From positions 1,488,001 through 1,552,000 of the forward strand of contig NZ_LT635455.1 of the NCBI RefSeq assembly GCF_900119915.1: 64,000 nt of DNA, given 5' to 3'. The position numbers and the translations under genes are program-made. Each line of letters opens with the position of its first letter. Positions within the stretch are counted from its first letter, which is position 1. The stretch comes from Olsenella timonensis. Lineage in GTDB: Bacteria; Actinomycetota; Coriobacteriia; Coriobacteriales; Atopobiaceae. Shown piece by piece: positions 16,010 through 23,937 of the stretch. The notes beneath the pieces were generated by a model, which was not told the origin of the DNA, ran no database searches, and saw only the letters and a program-made list of their open reading frames with translations.

Positions 16010-16408
16010 CTAGTGACGCTTCCCTTTCTTCCTGGCGCGCGCGGCGGCGCGCTCGCGGCGCTCCGCCTCGGCCCGCTCGGGGTCCTCGGCGCGCTCGATC
16101 TGCTTCTTGTTGACGTGGAAGTAGTCGTCCACCCTGTGCCAGGGGCCCACCGACTCGCCGAAGTTGAGCTTGAGCCCGGCGACGGTGCCCGCCACCAGCC
16201 CGACGGCGAGCGCCATGAGCACCGGGAAGGGCGTGAGGTTGACCACGACCACCGACGCCGCGCCGACGAGCAGGACCACGATGTTGTGCACCCAGTAGTC
16301 GCGGCGCGTGACGCAGCGCGGCGCAAGCCGCTCGCCGACGCCCACGCCGGTGACGATGCCAAAGAGGAACAGCATCAGCGCGAAGACCGCGCCGGCGAAC
16401 GCGTCCAC
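16010..16408 (-). CDS. Small membrane protein, unrecognised
   Basis: A 132-residue protein with two or three hydrophobic segments (AVFALMLFLFGIVTGVGVG, then IVVLLVGAASVVVVNLTPFPVLMALAVGLVAG as two close helices) and a basic, alanine/arginine-rich C-terminal tail. The GTG start at 16408 lies immediately after the stop of the upstream oxidoreductase and uses a GAGGAC site inside it. No family was recognised. The stop is followed closely by the NYN-domain gene, so the order is oxidoreductase, membrane protein, NYN protein in one transcript. Confidence 0.6.
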   Translation of the reverse strand: MDAFAGAVFALMLFLFGIVTGVGVGERLAPRCVTRRDYWVHNIVVLLVGAASVVVVNLTPFPVLMALAVGLVAGTVAGLKLNFGESVGPWHRVDDYFHVNKKQIERAEDPERAEAERRERAAARARKKGKRH

Positions 16409-16409
16409 G

Positions 16410-17453
16410 CTAGCGGTCCTCGTGGCAGTGGCACTCGTGGCCCTCGCCGTGGTGCCCGTGGCCGCCGCAGCACTCGTGCTCGCCGTGACCGTGCTCGTGG
16501 TCGCAGCCGCAGCCGCAGCCGTCCTCCTCGTCGTCCGCCTGCTCGAGAAGCGACCAGTCCAGGCCCGCCGCGGCGCAGGTCCCCTCCTCCTGGTAGAGCA
16601 GGGTGAGCGCCTGGGTACCCATGCGCGAGCCGCCGATCTGGCAGAGCATGTCAAAGAGCGTGAACGCCGTCTCGGCGCCGGGGAGCGTGATGTCGAGGTC
16701 CTCGGAGCGCGAGAGGGCGAGCGCGATGTCCTTGCGCAGGTGCTCGGCGAGAAATCCCGGCTTGTAGTCGCCGGCGAGCGACTTGGGGGCGAGCGTCGCC
16801 GAGGCACCGGAGCCGCCCGTGCCAGACGCCATGACCTCGAGGACCTTCTCGGCGTCGATGCCCGACTGCTCCGCGAGGGCCAGGGCGTCGGCGTAGCCCA
16901 CCATGCACGAGGCGAGGCTCACCTGGTTGCAGAGCTTGGCCGTCTGGCCGCCGCCCGGCTGGTCGAAGAAGAAGCGCCGAGACGAGAAGGTCTCGAGCAG
17001 GGGGAGCACCGGCGCCACGTCCTTCTCGGCCGCGCCGATGATGAGGGTGAGGGTGCCGTCGATGGCGCCCTGCTCGCCGCCCGTGACCGGGCAGTCGAAG
17101 GCGTGCTTGTCCTCCACCTCCGCCGCGTCGTGGATGTCTCGGGCGAGCTGCGGGGAGCTCGTGGTGAGGTCGACGAGCCAGGCGCCCCTCTTGGCGGCGC
17201 GGATGAGGCCGTCGGTGGCCAGGTAGACGTCCTCGACGTCGGTGGGGTAGCCGACCATCGTGAAGACCACGTCGGCGTCTGCCGCGGCCTCCGCCGGGGT
17301 ATCGGCCCAGCGGGCCCCGCGGGCGAGGAGGCCCTCGGCCTTCTCGCGCGTGCGGTTGTAGACGGTCAGGTCAAAGCCGGCGTCCATGAGGTGGCCGGCG
17401 ATGCGCGCACCCATGATGCCGGTGCCGATGAAGGCGACGTTCTTTATCTGCAA
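16410..17453 (-). CDS. NAD(P)-dependent 3-hydroxyisobutyrate-dehydrogenase-like enzyme with His/Cys-rich tail
   Basis: A 347-residue beta-hydroxyacid dehydrogenase. The N-terminal Rossmann fold has AFIGTGIMGARIAGHLM, the substrate signature is DCPVTGGEQGAIDG, and the catalytic Lys is in GGGQTAKLCNQ. These enzymes oxidise hydroxyacids such as 3-hydroxyisobutyrate or tartronate semialdehyde with NAD(P). The last 35 residues are unlike the family, with 7 Cys and 10 His mixed with Gly and acidic residues, a likely metal-binding tail. The TTG start at 17453 is preferred because AAAGGA lies eight bases upstream. The ATG at 17471 would place that site inside the coding region. Confidence 0.82.
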   Translation of the reverse strand: MQIKNVAFIGTGIMGARIAGHLMDAGFDLTVYNRTREKAEGLLARGARWADTPAEAAADADVVFTMVGYPTDVEDVYLATDGLIRAAKRGAWLVDLTTSSPQLARDIHDAAEVEDKHAFDCPVTGGEQGAIDGTLTLIIGAAEKDVAPVLPLLETFSSRRFFFDQPGGGQTAKLCNQVSLASCMVGYADALALAEQSGIDAEKVLEVMASGTGGSGASATLAPKSLAGDYKPGFLAEHLRKDIALALSRSEDLDITLPGAETAFTLFDMLCQIGGSRMGTQALTLLYQEEGTCAAAGLDWSLLEQADDEEDGCGCGCDHEHGHGEHECCGGHGHHGEGHECHCHEDR

Positions 17454-17473
17454 GCTGATTCCTTTCTGCATGA

Positions 17474-17500
17474 GTCAAAAGGGGACTGTCCCCTTTTGAC
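17474..17500. repeat. REP-like palindrome between two minus-strand genes
   Basis: A 13-bp perfect inverted repeat (GTCAAAAGGGGAC and its complement) with a single-base centre. It lies between the DegV-type gene and the oxidoreductase start. From memory this motif resembles REP-like palindromes found in several gut bacteria. In the transcript it would form a stable hairpin just upstream of the oxidoreductase ribosome site. It also supports the TTG start at 17453, because the ATG at 17471 abuts the hairpin. Confidence 0.75.
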
Positions 17501-17501
17501 C

Positions 17502-18557
17502 CTACTGGCCGCGGACCCTGCGGGCGATCCTGTCGGTGAACGAGAGGCTCTCGCGGCGGTCCTTGCCCCAGAAGAGCAGGGCGACCATGCCCGGGCCCAC
17601 GTGGGCGCCGATGACCGGTCCGACGGAGCTGTAGATGATGGGCACGTCCTCGCAGCCGGGCTCGCGGCGCACCTGCTCGGCGAGCCAGCGCGCGTCCTTC
17701 TCGTCGTCCGCCGAGACGATGGCCATGGGGAGCTTCTCGTCTCCGCCCTCGGCGCCGAGGTAGTTGGCCTTGAAGTCGGCGATGATGGCGCGGAGCGCCT
17801 TCTTGCGGCCCCGGCACATGCCCCGCAGGGTGAGGGCGCCGTTGGTGTCATAGGAGAGCTCGGGCTTGATGTCGAGCTTGCCGCCCACCGTGGCGGCCGC
17901 CGGCGGGATGCGCCCGCCGCGCGCGAGCGCGTCGAAGGACTCCAGCGTGAAGTAGCCGTGGACGTAGTAGCGCGCCTCCTCTGCCCAGGCGGCGAGCTCG
18001 CGGGCGGTGAGGCCGTTGCCCGCCTGGCGGACCGCCTCGATGGCGAGAAGCTCGGCCGCGGCCGACGGGCAGACGTTGTCGATGACATAGAGCTCGAAGC
18101 CGGGATGGCTCTCGCGCACCATGTCGGCCGCCTGGCGCGCGGCGTCCACGCTCGAGGAGAGCCCGCGCGTGAAGGCCAGGTAGACCGTCGGCGTGCCCTC
18201 CTCCGCCGCCCGCTCGAAGACCTCGAGGTAGCGGCCTGGCGTCACCGCGGAGGTGGTCGCCACCTCGCCGGCGCGCATGCGGTCGTAGAACTCCTTGGCG
18301 GACATCGTCTGCCAGAGGTCGTCCGCGTACTCCTGCCCGCCCATGACGTAGGTGAAGTGGACCACCTCCACCCCCAGGGCGCGAGCGACCTCCGGGGCAA
18401 AGTCCGCGCAGGAGTCCACGATGATCCTGACGTTGGCCTTGCGGTGATAGGCGCGGCCCAGGCGCGCGGCCTCCTGCGACGCCTGGGCGTTGTCGACGCC
18501 CGCCTGGGCGGGGGCGTCGGCGCTCACGTTGTTCTCGGATTCCTGGCTACTGCTCAT
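17502..18557 (-). CDS. DegV-family fatty-acid-binding protein
   Basis: About 351 residues. The first 45 are a low-complexity Ala/Gln/Ser extension. The DegV fold follows, with IIVDSCADFAPEVA at its start, TSAVTPGRYLEVF and the fatty-acid contact region YLAFTRGLSSSVDAA. DegV/FakB proteins bind an acyl chain and can present it to a fatty acid kinase. The kinase is not in this window. The ATG at 18557 follows GGAAGAG and overlaps the 3' end of hpf by 11 bases, so the two are coupled. A REP-like hairpin follows the gene. Confidence 0.8.
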   Translation of the reverse strand: MSSSQESENNVSADAPAQAGVDNAQASQEAARLGRAYHRKANVRIIVDSCADFAPEVARALGVEVVHFTYVMGGQEYADDLWQTMSAKEFYDRMRAGEVATTSAVTPGRYLEVFERAAEEGTPTVYLAFTRGLSSSVDAARQAADMVRESHPGFELYVIDNVCPSAAAELLAIEAVRQAGNGLTARELAAWAEEARYYVHGYFTLESFDALARGGRIPPAAATVGGKLDIKPELSYDTNGALTLRGMCRGRKKALRAIIADFKANYLGAEGGDEKLPMAIVSADDEKDARWLAEQVRREPGCEDVPIIYSSVGPVIGAHVGPGMVALLFWGKDRRESLSFTDRIARRVRGQ

Positions 18558-19140
18558 TCTCTTCCTCAATCTTGGGCTTGATGATGCCGTACCCGCCGTT
18601 TCTGCGATGGTATATGACGTTGACGAGCCCCGTGGTGGCGTTGGTGAAGACGTAGAAGTCGTGGCCGATGAGGTCGGTCTGGACGAGCGCCTCCTCCTCG
18701 GTCATGGGGACGAGGTCGACGTACTTCTCGCGGACGAGCTGGTCGTCCTCGGTCTCGTCGGGACCCGGCTCGATGAGCTCGGCGAGGTCCTCCTGGGTGA
18801 CGGTGCCCGTCTTGGCCTGCTGCAGGCGCTGGCGGCGCTCGATGACGCGGGTCTTGTACTTGCGGAGCTGGCGGGTGACCTTGTCGGCCGCCTCGTCGAT
18901 GGCGGAGAACATGTCGTCGGAGCTGGCCACGACGCGCACCACGTTGTCGCGGACGAAGACGGTGACCTCGCAGGCCTTGCGCTCGGGGTTGGAGGGGTTC
19001 TTGTCGACCCTGAGGACGACGTCGCAGGTCATGGGCTTGATGTCGAACACCTTGAGGGCGTTGCCCACCTTCTCCTCCACATGCTCGCGCAGCGAGTCGG
19101 ACACGCCGACCTTACGACCCGAGATCTTGATGTCCACCAT
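18547..19140 (-). CDS. hpf: Ribosome hibernation promoting factor (long form)
   Basis: A 197-residue long-form HPF. The N-terminal 100 residues are the S30AE ribosome-binding domain (MVDIKISGRKVGVSDSLREH, then DMFSAIDEAADKVTRQL). A linker leads to the C-terminal dimerisation domain (GHDFYVFTNATTGLVNVIYH and RRNGGYGIIKP). The long form forms 100S ribosome dimers in stationary phase. The ATG at 19140 follows AAGGAGG. The gene is downstream of a lipoprotein gene and comF on the same strand, a neighbourhood often seen for hpf in Gram-positives. Confidence 0.95.
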   Translation of the reverse strand: MVDIKISGRKVGVSDSLREHVEEKVGNALKVFDIKPMTCDVVLRVDKNPSNPERKACEVTVFVRDNVVRVVASSDDMFSAIDEAADKVTRQLRKYKTRVIERRQRLQQAKTGTVTQEDLAELIEPGPDETEDDQLVREKYVDLVPMTEEEALVQTDLIGHDFYVFTNATTGLVNVIYHRRNGGYGIIKPKIEEENEQ

Positions 19141-19252
19141 GCGATCCTCCTTTGCGGTCGGGACGCACCGGGGCCCACGCGCGGCCCCGGCCCTAGGACA
19201 CTCATACCCACTCGGGCGCCGGTCGCTTCGCGAGGGGCCCGAGCGGGCAAAC

Positions 19253-20185
19253 CTACTCGGCGGGCGTCTGCGCGTCGGACTCGACCGCGGCGTCGGCGGC
19301 GGGAGCCTCGGTGCGCGGGACCAGGCCTGAGATCACGCTCTCCGCCGTGATGGTGGGGAGGTCGCCGACCCAGCGCGCACGCGCGATGTCGGAGACGCCG
19401 TTGGTCTCGACGGCCTCGAGCGCGGACTGCACCGCGCTCCGGAGCTCGTCTCCGCTCACGGCGACGCCCACGAGCACGGGCTCGTCGAGGACGCCGGCGA
19501 ACGAGATGTCGGTGTAGGCGGCGGCGAGGTAGGCCCCGGCGTATGCGTCGCAGATGACGTACTGGACGCTGCCCTGCTCGAGGGCGTCGAACGCCTCGTT
19601 GAGGTTGGTGGCGGGGGTGCGCACGACGTCGAGCTCGAAGCCGTCGAGCGTGGCGGAGGAGACCGAGCCCTCCTGGATGCCCACCGTGGCGCCGGCGAGC
19701 GCCGAGGCGTCAATCGGCGCGGTCACGTCACCGCGCGTGAACACGCCCGTCGCCGTCTGGGCGTAGCCGCCCACCACGCTCGCCGCGCCCGCCTCGTCGG
19801 GCTCGACGCCCATCACGACGTCGCAGGTATCCGCGAGCGCGCCCTCGACGTCGTCGACCGAGACGAACGCGACCGAGGAGATGCCGAGCTCGTCGGCGAG
19901 GGCATAGGCCATGCTCACGTCGACGCCGGACCACGTACCGTCGGACGACGCTATCGAGAGCGGGGCGGTCTGCGTGTCGGGGATGCCCACCGTGAGCGTG
20001 CCCGCCTGCTTGAGGGAGGCGTCGGCGACGACGGGCGCCAGCTCGACTCGGCGCGCCTCGCGGGCCTCGTCCACGGAGGGGGTCCCGATGAAGTCGTCCA
20101 GGTTGAGCGGACCAATGGAGCAGCCCGCGAGACCGCCCGCCACCATGAGCGCGGTCGCGAGCGAAAGAATGCGCTGACGCGTCAT
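19253..20185 (-). CDS. Amino-acid-type ABC transporter substrate-binding lipoprotein
   Basis: A 310-residue solute-binding protein. The start at 20185 (MTRQRILSLATAL) follows GAAGGGG and gives a lipoprotein signal ending at the lipobox LAGC (about residue 22). The mature part has the SBP_bac_3 pattern: TLTVGIPDTQTAPLSIASSD, VDVSMAYALADELG and VGIQEGSVSSATLDG. It would be tethered to the outer face of the membrane and bind a polar amino acid or similar ligand. No permease or ATPase gene is adjacent, so it is an orphan component. It is 112 bases upstream of hpf. Confidence 0.78.
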   Translation of the reverse strand: MTRQRILSLATALMVAGGLAGCSIGPLNLDDFIGTPSVDEAREARRVELAPVVADASLKQAGTLTVGIPDTQTAPLSIASSDGTWSGVDVSMAYALADELGISSVAFVSVDDVEGALADTCDVVMGVEPDEAGAASVVGGYAQTATGVFTRGDVTAPIDASALAGATVGIQEGSVSSATLDGFELDVVRTPATNLNEAFDALEQGSVQYVICDAYAGAYLAAAYTDISFAGVLDEPVLVGVAVSGDELRSAVQSALEAVETNGVSDIARARWVGDLPTITAESVISGLVPRTEAPAADAAVESDAQTPAE

Positions 20186-20545
20186 ATCCCGACCCCTTCT
20201 CTCGTCGTGCCTCGTCGTCTCACCCAGCTGACCTGGTCTTTGACCCCACACTCGCGCACCGGGGGCTTCGCTTCCGGCACCGCGGCGCCGCCACTTGAGC
20301 CCCTCTCGCCCGCGAGGCCGGATGCCTCATGCGTATGACGGGCGGTGCGGCTTACCTCTAGGACGAGCCATGCTCGCGTGGGCGCGCGCGCCCGCGCTTA
20401 CGTGGATCCCTTTGCCCTCGTCTGGCATGGACTGGGACGGCGAGGCCGCCCGCAACCACAGACCTGGGTTGAGACGGCTTTCAGTATACCTGCCGGGGGG
20501 TCGTTTTTCTCGGCAGATGCCGAGAAGCGCGTGAAAACGGGCGGG
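20186..20545. other. Gap between comF and the lipoprotein gene
   Basis: No gene was recognised in these 360 bases. A 9-bp stem (TTCTCGGCA at 20507-20515 with TGCCGAGAA at 20518-20526) sits just past the comF stop and may terminate comF transcription, although no U tract follows on the minus strand. The remainder is GC-rich, contains no riboswitch I recognise, and should hold the lipoprotein promoter. Confidence 0.5.
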
Positions 20546-21283
20546 TCACCAGACGCGGGCGAGCGCGCAGGCGGTGACGGAGGACGCCCCGCGGGCGAGA
20601 AGTGCGCGCGCCCCCTCGGAGAGCGACGCGCCCGTGGTCGCCACGTCGTCCACGAGCAGCAGGCGGGCGCCGGAGAGGTCGTCCATGGCGGACATGGCGT
20701 GCGCGAGGTTCGCCGCGCGCTCGTCGCGACCGAGGTCTCGCTGGTCGCGCGCCCGGGGGCGCACGAGGACATCGGCGAGCGGGAGCGCGAGCTCGGCGGA
20801 CAGCGCGCGGGCGACGAGCCCCATGTGGTCGAACCCGCGCCGGGCGTAGGCTGCCGCCGTGGCCGGGACGAAGCAGACCGCGTCGGTCTCGTCGGCGGAG
20901 AAGCGCGGGCGCCCGTCGCGGGCGGGCCAGGCGGACGCCTCGTCGAGCGCGCATGCCATCGCCGCCGCGGCCACCGGGGCGAGCCGCAGCTCGTGGGCGT
21001 CCTTGAGGCAGGTGACCATGCGCGCCGGGGCGCCCCGGAAGCCGAGCGCCGCGACGGTGGCGCGCGGCAGCCAGGTGCCGTCGCACTCCGTGCAAGTGAG
21101 AAAGCCGTAGGGCGCGCCGCAGCTCGGGCAGGCGAGGCGCTGCTCGACCCAGGGCAGGATCGCCCGGCACTCGTCGCAGAGGAGCTCGCCGGGCTGGTCG
21201 CACCCCACGCAGCGGGTCGGCCAGAGCGCCTCGGCGAGCGCGAGCGCCGCTCGGCCCGCAAGCCCCGGGACTCGCATGCGCAC
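20546..21283 (-). CDS. comF: ComF-family protein (phosphoribosyltransferase fold)
   Basis: A 245-residue ComF homologue. The N-terminal part has two Cys pairs of a zinc ribbon (CVGC, CDEC) and a second set (CPSC, CTEC). The C-terminal part has a type I phosphoribosyltransferase PRPP loop (LLLVDDVATTGAS). ComF is needed for natural DNA uptake in several bacteria, probably at the cytoplasmic side where single-stranded DNA enters. In this window that role matters because a candidate uptake-like motif is highly over-represented. The GTG or ATG start near 21283 is uncertain by two codons. Confidence 0.85.
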   Translation of the reverse strand: MRMRVPGLAGRAALALAEALWPTRCVGCDQPGELLCDECRAILPWVEQRLACPSCGAPYGFLTCTECDGTWLPRATVAALGFRGAPARMVTCLKDAHELRLAPVAAAAMACALDEASAWPARDGRPRFSADETDAVCFVPATAAAYARRGFDHMGLVARALSAELALPLADVLVRPRARDQRDLGRDERAANLAHAMSAMDDLSGARLLLVDDVATTGASLSEGARALLARGASSVTACALARVW

Positions 21284-21436
21284 CCCCGACGTCGGCGCCC
21301 CTGATTACGGGTATCGTTGTAGCATCTGCCGGACGGCGCGTCGTCTAGGAATACGCGGTCTTGTCGCGATGCCCTCCGAAGGCGCCGGACCGCGGCCGAC
21401 GCCGAAGCCGACGCGCAACGGTGACGAGGGGGTCTC

Positions 21437-21982
21437 GTGGGCATGACGACGGACAGGCTGGCGATCGTGGACGCGAGCGGGGACGCCGCTACCGCGGCCC
21501 TGCTCGCGGACGCAGCCGAGGCGCTGCCGGTCTACGCGGAGCTCGCGGGCGTGGCCGCGCCGGAGCCCGTGCGCGCGAGCGCGGGCAGGGACGTCGCCGG
21601 CTGCGACACGGTCCTTCTCGCCCTCAGGCTGGGGGCGCGCGCGACGCGCGTCGAGGAGCTCCCCGTGAGCTACGCGCCGGCCGGGGCGCGCGTCTACGCG
21701 CTGCTCTGCGCAGACGACGACCCGAGCATCGCCGCGCATGCCCTCGCCGAGCTCGAGGAGCGCTGCGAGGCGCGAGGACTCGCGTGGATGGGCGGCCTCG
21801 CGGTGGGCGACGCAGGCCTCCTGCCGGCCCTGGGGCGCCAGCCGCGCATGGGCTGGGCGCGGAGGCGCGTCTCCGAGGCGCTTGACGCGCTGCTCATCGC
21901 CCTGCTCGCCGACCGGCCGTTTGGCGAGAGGTACGTCCGCCCGTCGCGCTACGCACGGCTCGTCGCACGCCGCCCAATCTGA
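21437..21982 (+). CDS. Unrecognised alpha/beta protein
   Basis: A 181-residue protein I cannot assign. It begins with RLAIVDASGDAATAALLADA, has a second alpha/beta unit around ARVYALLCADDD, and ends with a segment (GLLPALGRQPRMGWARRRVS) that reminds me of flavodoxin-like NAD(P)H-dependent reductases, but no FMN-binding loop is convincing. The GTG at 21437 has AGGGGG five bases upstream; an ATG at 21443 is the alternative. It is one of few plus-strand genes in this region and is divergent from comF. An exact GTCCTTCTCGCC motif lies within it at 21611-21622. Confidence 0.55.
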   Translation: MGMTTDRLAIVDASGDAATAALLADAAEALPVYAELAGVAAPEPVRASAGRDVAGCDTVLLALRLGARATRVEELPVSYAPAGARVYALLCADDDPSIAAHALAELEERCEARGLAWMGGLAVGDAGLLPALGRQPRMGWARRRVSEALDALLIALLADRPFGERYVRPSRYARLVARRPI

Positions 21983-22043
21983 CTCGCGGGCCGCAGATGG
22001 ACGATTCTGCCGAGAAAACCGTCCGACAGCGGCCCGCGGCGCA

Positions 22044-23060
22044 TCAGGAGAGCCCGAAGAAGGCGCAGGCGTTCTCCCAGAGCGCGCGATAGGTCGCCTC
22101 GCGCGAGCCTCGCCCGGCCGCCTCGCGCACGTCGGCGACGCACGCCGCCGTGAAGGCGACCATCGCCGGCTCGCACTCCTCGCCGCGCAGGGGCACCGGC
22201 GCCATGTAGGGGCTGTCGGTCTCGGTGAGCAGGTAGCGCTCGGGGCAGTAGGTTGCGGCCTCGCGGATGTCGTCGGAGCGGGTGAAGGTGAGCGCGCCGC
22301 CAAAGGCGACGTGGCAGCCCAGTCGCGTGAAGTCCTCCATCACCTTGAGGTCCGAGGTGAAGCAGTGCAGGTCGCAGCCCGACCCGGGCACGCCCTCCTC
22401 GCGCAGGACGCGCGCGGCGAGGCGGTGCGCGTTGGCGCGCACGTCCACGGCGGCGTCGCGGATGTGCAGCTCGACGGGCAGCCCCAGCTCGTGCGCCACC
22501 TGCAGCTGACGGCGGAACGCCGCCTCCTGCGCGTCCGGGGCCACCTTGTTGTAGGGGCCGTAGTCCAGGCCGAACTCGCCCACGCCCACGGCGCGCGGGC
22601 TCGCGAGCAGCTCGCGGAGGCGCGCGATGGCGTCGTCGTCCACCTCGGCGGCGCCGTAGGGGTGCACACCGGCCACGATGCGCACGTTGTCGAGCAGGGC
22701 GGGCGCGTCCCAGCCCTCGAAGGCGGGCGGCTCGAGGCCCATCTCGCGCGCCTCGGCGAGGCAGACGCGCGCAAGGTCGATCTGCCCCTCGAGCCAGGAC
22801 AGGAACGCCGGCACGCTCTCCCACTTGCGCGGGATGTCTCCCACCGGGTCGACGGGCACGACGAGCAGACGCACGCCGGCGAGCGCCGCCCTGACGAGGG
22901 CCATCGCGGGGTCGTGCGCACGGAAGCTCGTGAGGTGGCCGTGGGTGTCGGCGAGCGGGGCGAGCGGCCGGGGCCAGTCGCAGGCCTCCCCCTTGCGGCC
23001 GTGGAAGAGCGCGCCGTCCACGAGCATGAGGTCGTCGAGGGCAATCTGTTCTTCGGCCAT
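22044..23060 (-). CDS. tatD: TatD-family metal-dependent hydrolase
   Basis: A 338-residue TatD-type amidohydrolase. Metal ligands are seen in ADTHGHLTS near residue 42, the Glu in GVGEFGLDYG, the His in LPVELHIRDA, CDLHCFTSD, and the Asp in LTETDSPYMAP. TatD proteins are deoxyribonucleases linked to DNA repair and D-aminoacyl-tRNA processing. The protein is 70-80 residues longer than the usual 260, with an insert before the first Glu (WESVPAFLSWLEGQ...). The ATG at 23060 follows AAGGAG. It is the last gene of the metG-rsmA-tatD transcript, ten bases after rsmA. Confidence 0.85.
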   Translation of the reverse strand: MAEEQIALDDLMLVDGALFHGRKGEACDWPRPLAPLADTHGHLTSFRAHDPAMALVRAALAGVRLLVVPVDPVGDIPRKWESVPAFLSWLEGQIDLARVCLAEAREMGLEPPAFEGWDAPALLDNVRIVAGVHPYGAAEVDDDAIARLRELLASPRAVGVGEFGLDYGPYNKVAPDAQEAAFRRQLQVAHELGLPVELHIRDAAVDVRANAHRLAARVLREEGVPGSGCDLHCFTSDLKVMEDFTRLGCHVAFGGALTFTRSDDIREAATYCPERYLLTETDSPYMAPVPLRGEECEPAMVAFTAACVADVREAAGRGSREATYRALWENACAFFGLS

Positions 23061-23070
23061 GGTCTTCTCC

Positions 23071-23931
23071 TTACTGGGAAACGGCTTGCGAGAGCGCGTC
23101 AGAGAGACGCACGAAGTCCGCCGGCGCGAGCGTCTCGGCACGGCAGGTGGGCTGGATGCCCGTCTCGGCGAAGGCGGCGTCGAGCGCGTCGCGCGCATAG
23201 CCGGAGGCGGACATGGAGTTGCGGATGGTCTTGCGGCGCTGCGCGAACGCGGCGTCGATCACGGCCGACGCCTCGGCCGCGCGCGCGGCGTCCACGAGCG
23301 GCGCGCGGTCGAGGCGCACCACGGCGGAGTCCACGTGCGGCGGTGGCATGAAGCTGGCCGGCCCCACCTCGAAGCGCCCCGTCACGCGGGCGAGAAGCGC
23401 GAGCTTGGCCGTGTAGGCGCCGTAGGTGCGGCTGCCGGGGTCCGCGCAGATGCGGTCGGCGACCTCGGCCTGCACCATCACCACCAGGCGGCGCAGGCCC
23501 GGCACCTCCTGCAGGTAGCGCAGGATCACCGTGGCGGCCACGTTGTAGGGCAGGTTGGAGACGAGCATCGTGGGCTCGCCGCCCGCCGCCTCCGCGATCC
23601 GCCCCGGCGTCACGCGCAGCGCGTCGCCCATGATGTAGGCAAGGTTGGGGTGCGCCGCGGCGTGCGCGGAGAGCACGGGCTCGAGCGCGCGATCCATCTC
23701 GACCGCGACCACGCTGCCCGCCTCGGCGAGCAGCGCCAGCGTGAGCGTGCCGATGCCGGGGCCCACCTCGATCACGCGGTCCTTCTCGCCAAGCTCGGCA
23801 AGGTCCGTGATCTTCTCGATCACGTGGTCGTTGACCAGGAAGTTCTGGCCGAGGCTGTGCTTGGTGGCCAGACCGTATGCCTCCAGCAGCGCGCGGGTGG
23901 CGCCGGGGTTTGCCAGGGGGGAGCCCGTCAC
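23071..23931 (-). CDS. rsmA: 16S rRNA (adenine1518/1519-N6) dimethyltransferase RsmA/KsgA
   Basis: A 286-residue KsgA/RsmA enzyme that dimethylates two adjacent adenines near the 3' end of 16S rRNA late in 30S assembly. The N terminus has the family start (KHSLGQNFLVNDHV). The SAM-binding motif is EVGPGIGTLTLALL, and the catalytic motif IV is NLPYNVAA. The C-terminal helical domain (RRKTIRNSM) is present. The GTG at 23931 lies six bases after the metG stop, consistent with coupling. Loss of rsmA normally gives kasugamycin resistance. Confidence 0.95.
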   Translation of the reverse strand: MTGSPLANPGATRALLEAYGLATKHSLGQNFLVNDHVIEKITDLAELGEKDRVIEVGPGIGTLTLALLAEAGSVVAVEMDRALEPVLSAHAAAHPNLAYIMGDALRVTPGRIAEAAGGEPTMLVSNLPYNVAATVILRYLQEVPGLRRLVVMVQAEVADRICADPGSRTYGAYTAKLALLARVTGRFEVGPASFMPPPHVDSAVVRLDRAPLVDAARAAEASAVIDAAFAQRRKTIRNSMSASGYARDALDAAFAETGIQPTCRAETLAPADFVRLSDALSQAVSQ

Positions 23932-23937
23932 GCTCGC

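Noticed and set aside
17471-17502. Oxidoreductase start at the ATG at 17471
   Set aside because: The AAAGGA ribosome site would lie inside the coding region and the ATG abuts the REP-like hairpin. The TTG at 17453 fits better.
20501-20526. Strong terminator after comF
   Set aside because: A 9-bp stem is present but there is no U tract in the direction of comF transcription, so I did not list it as a terminator.
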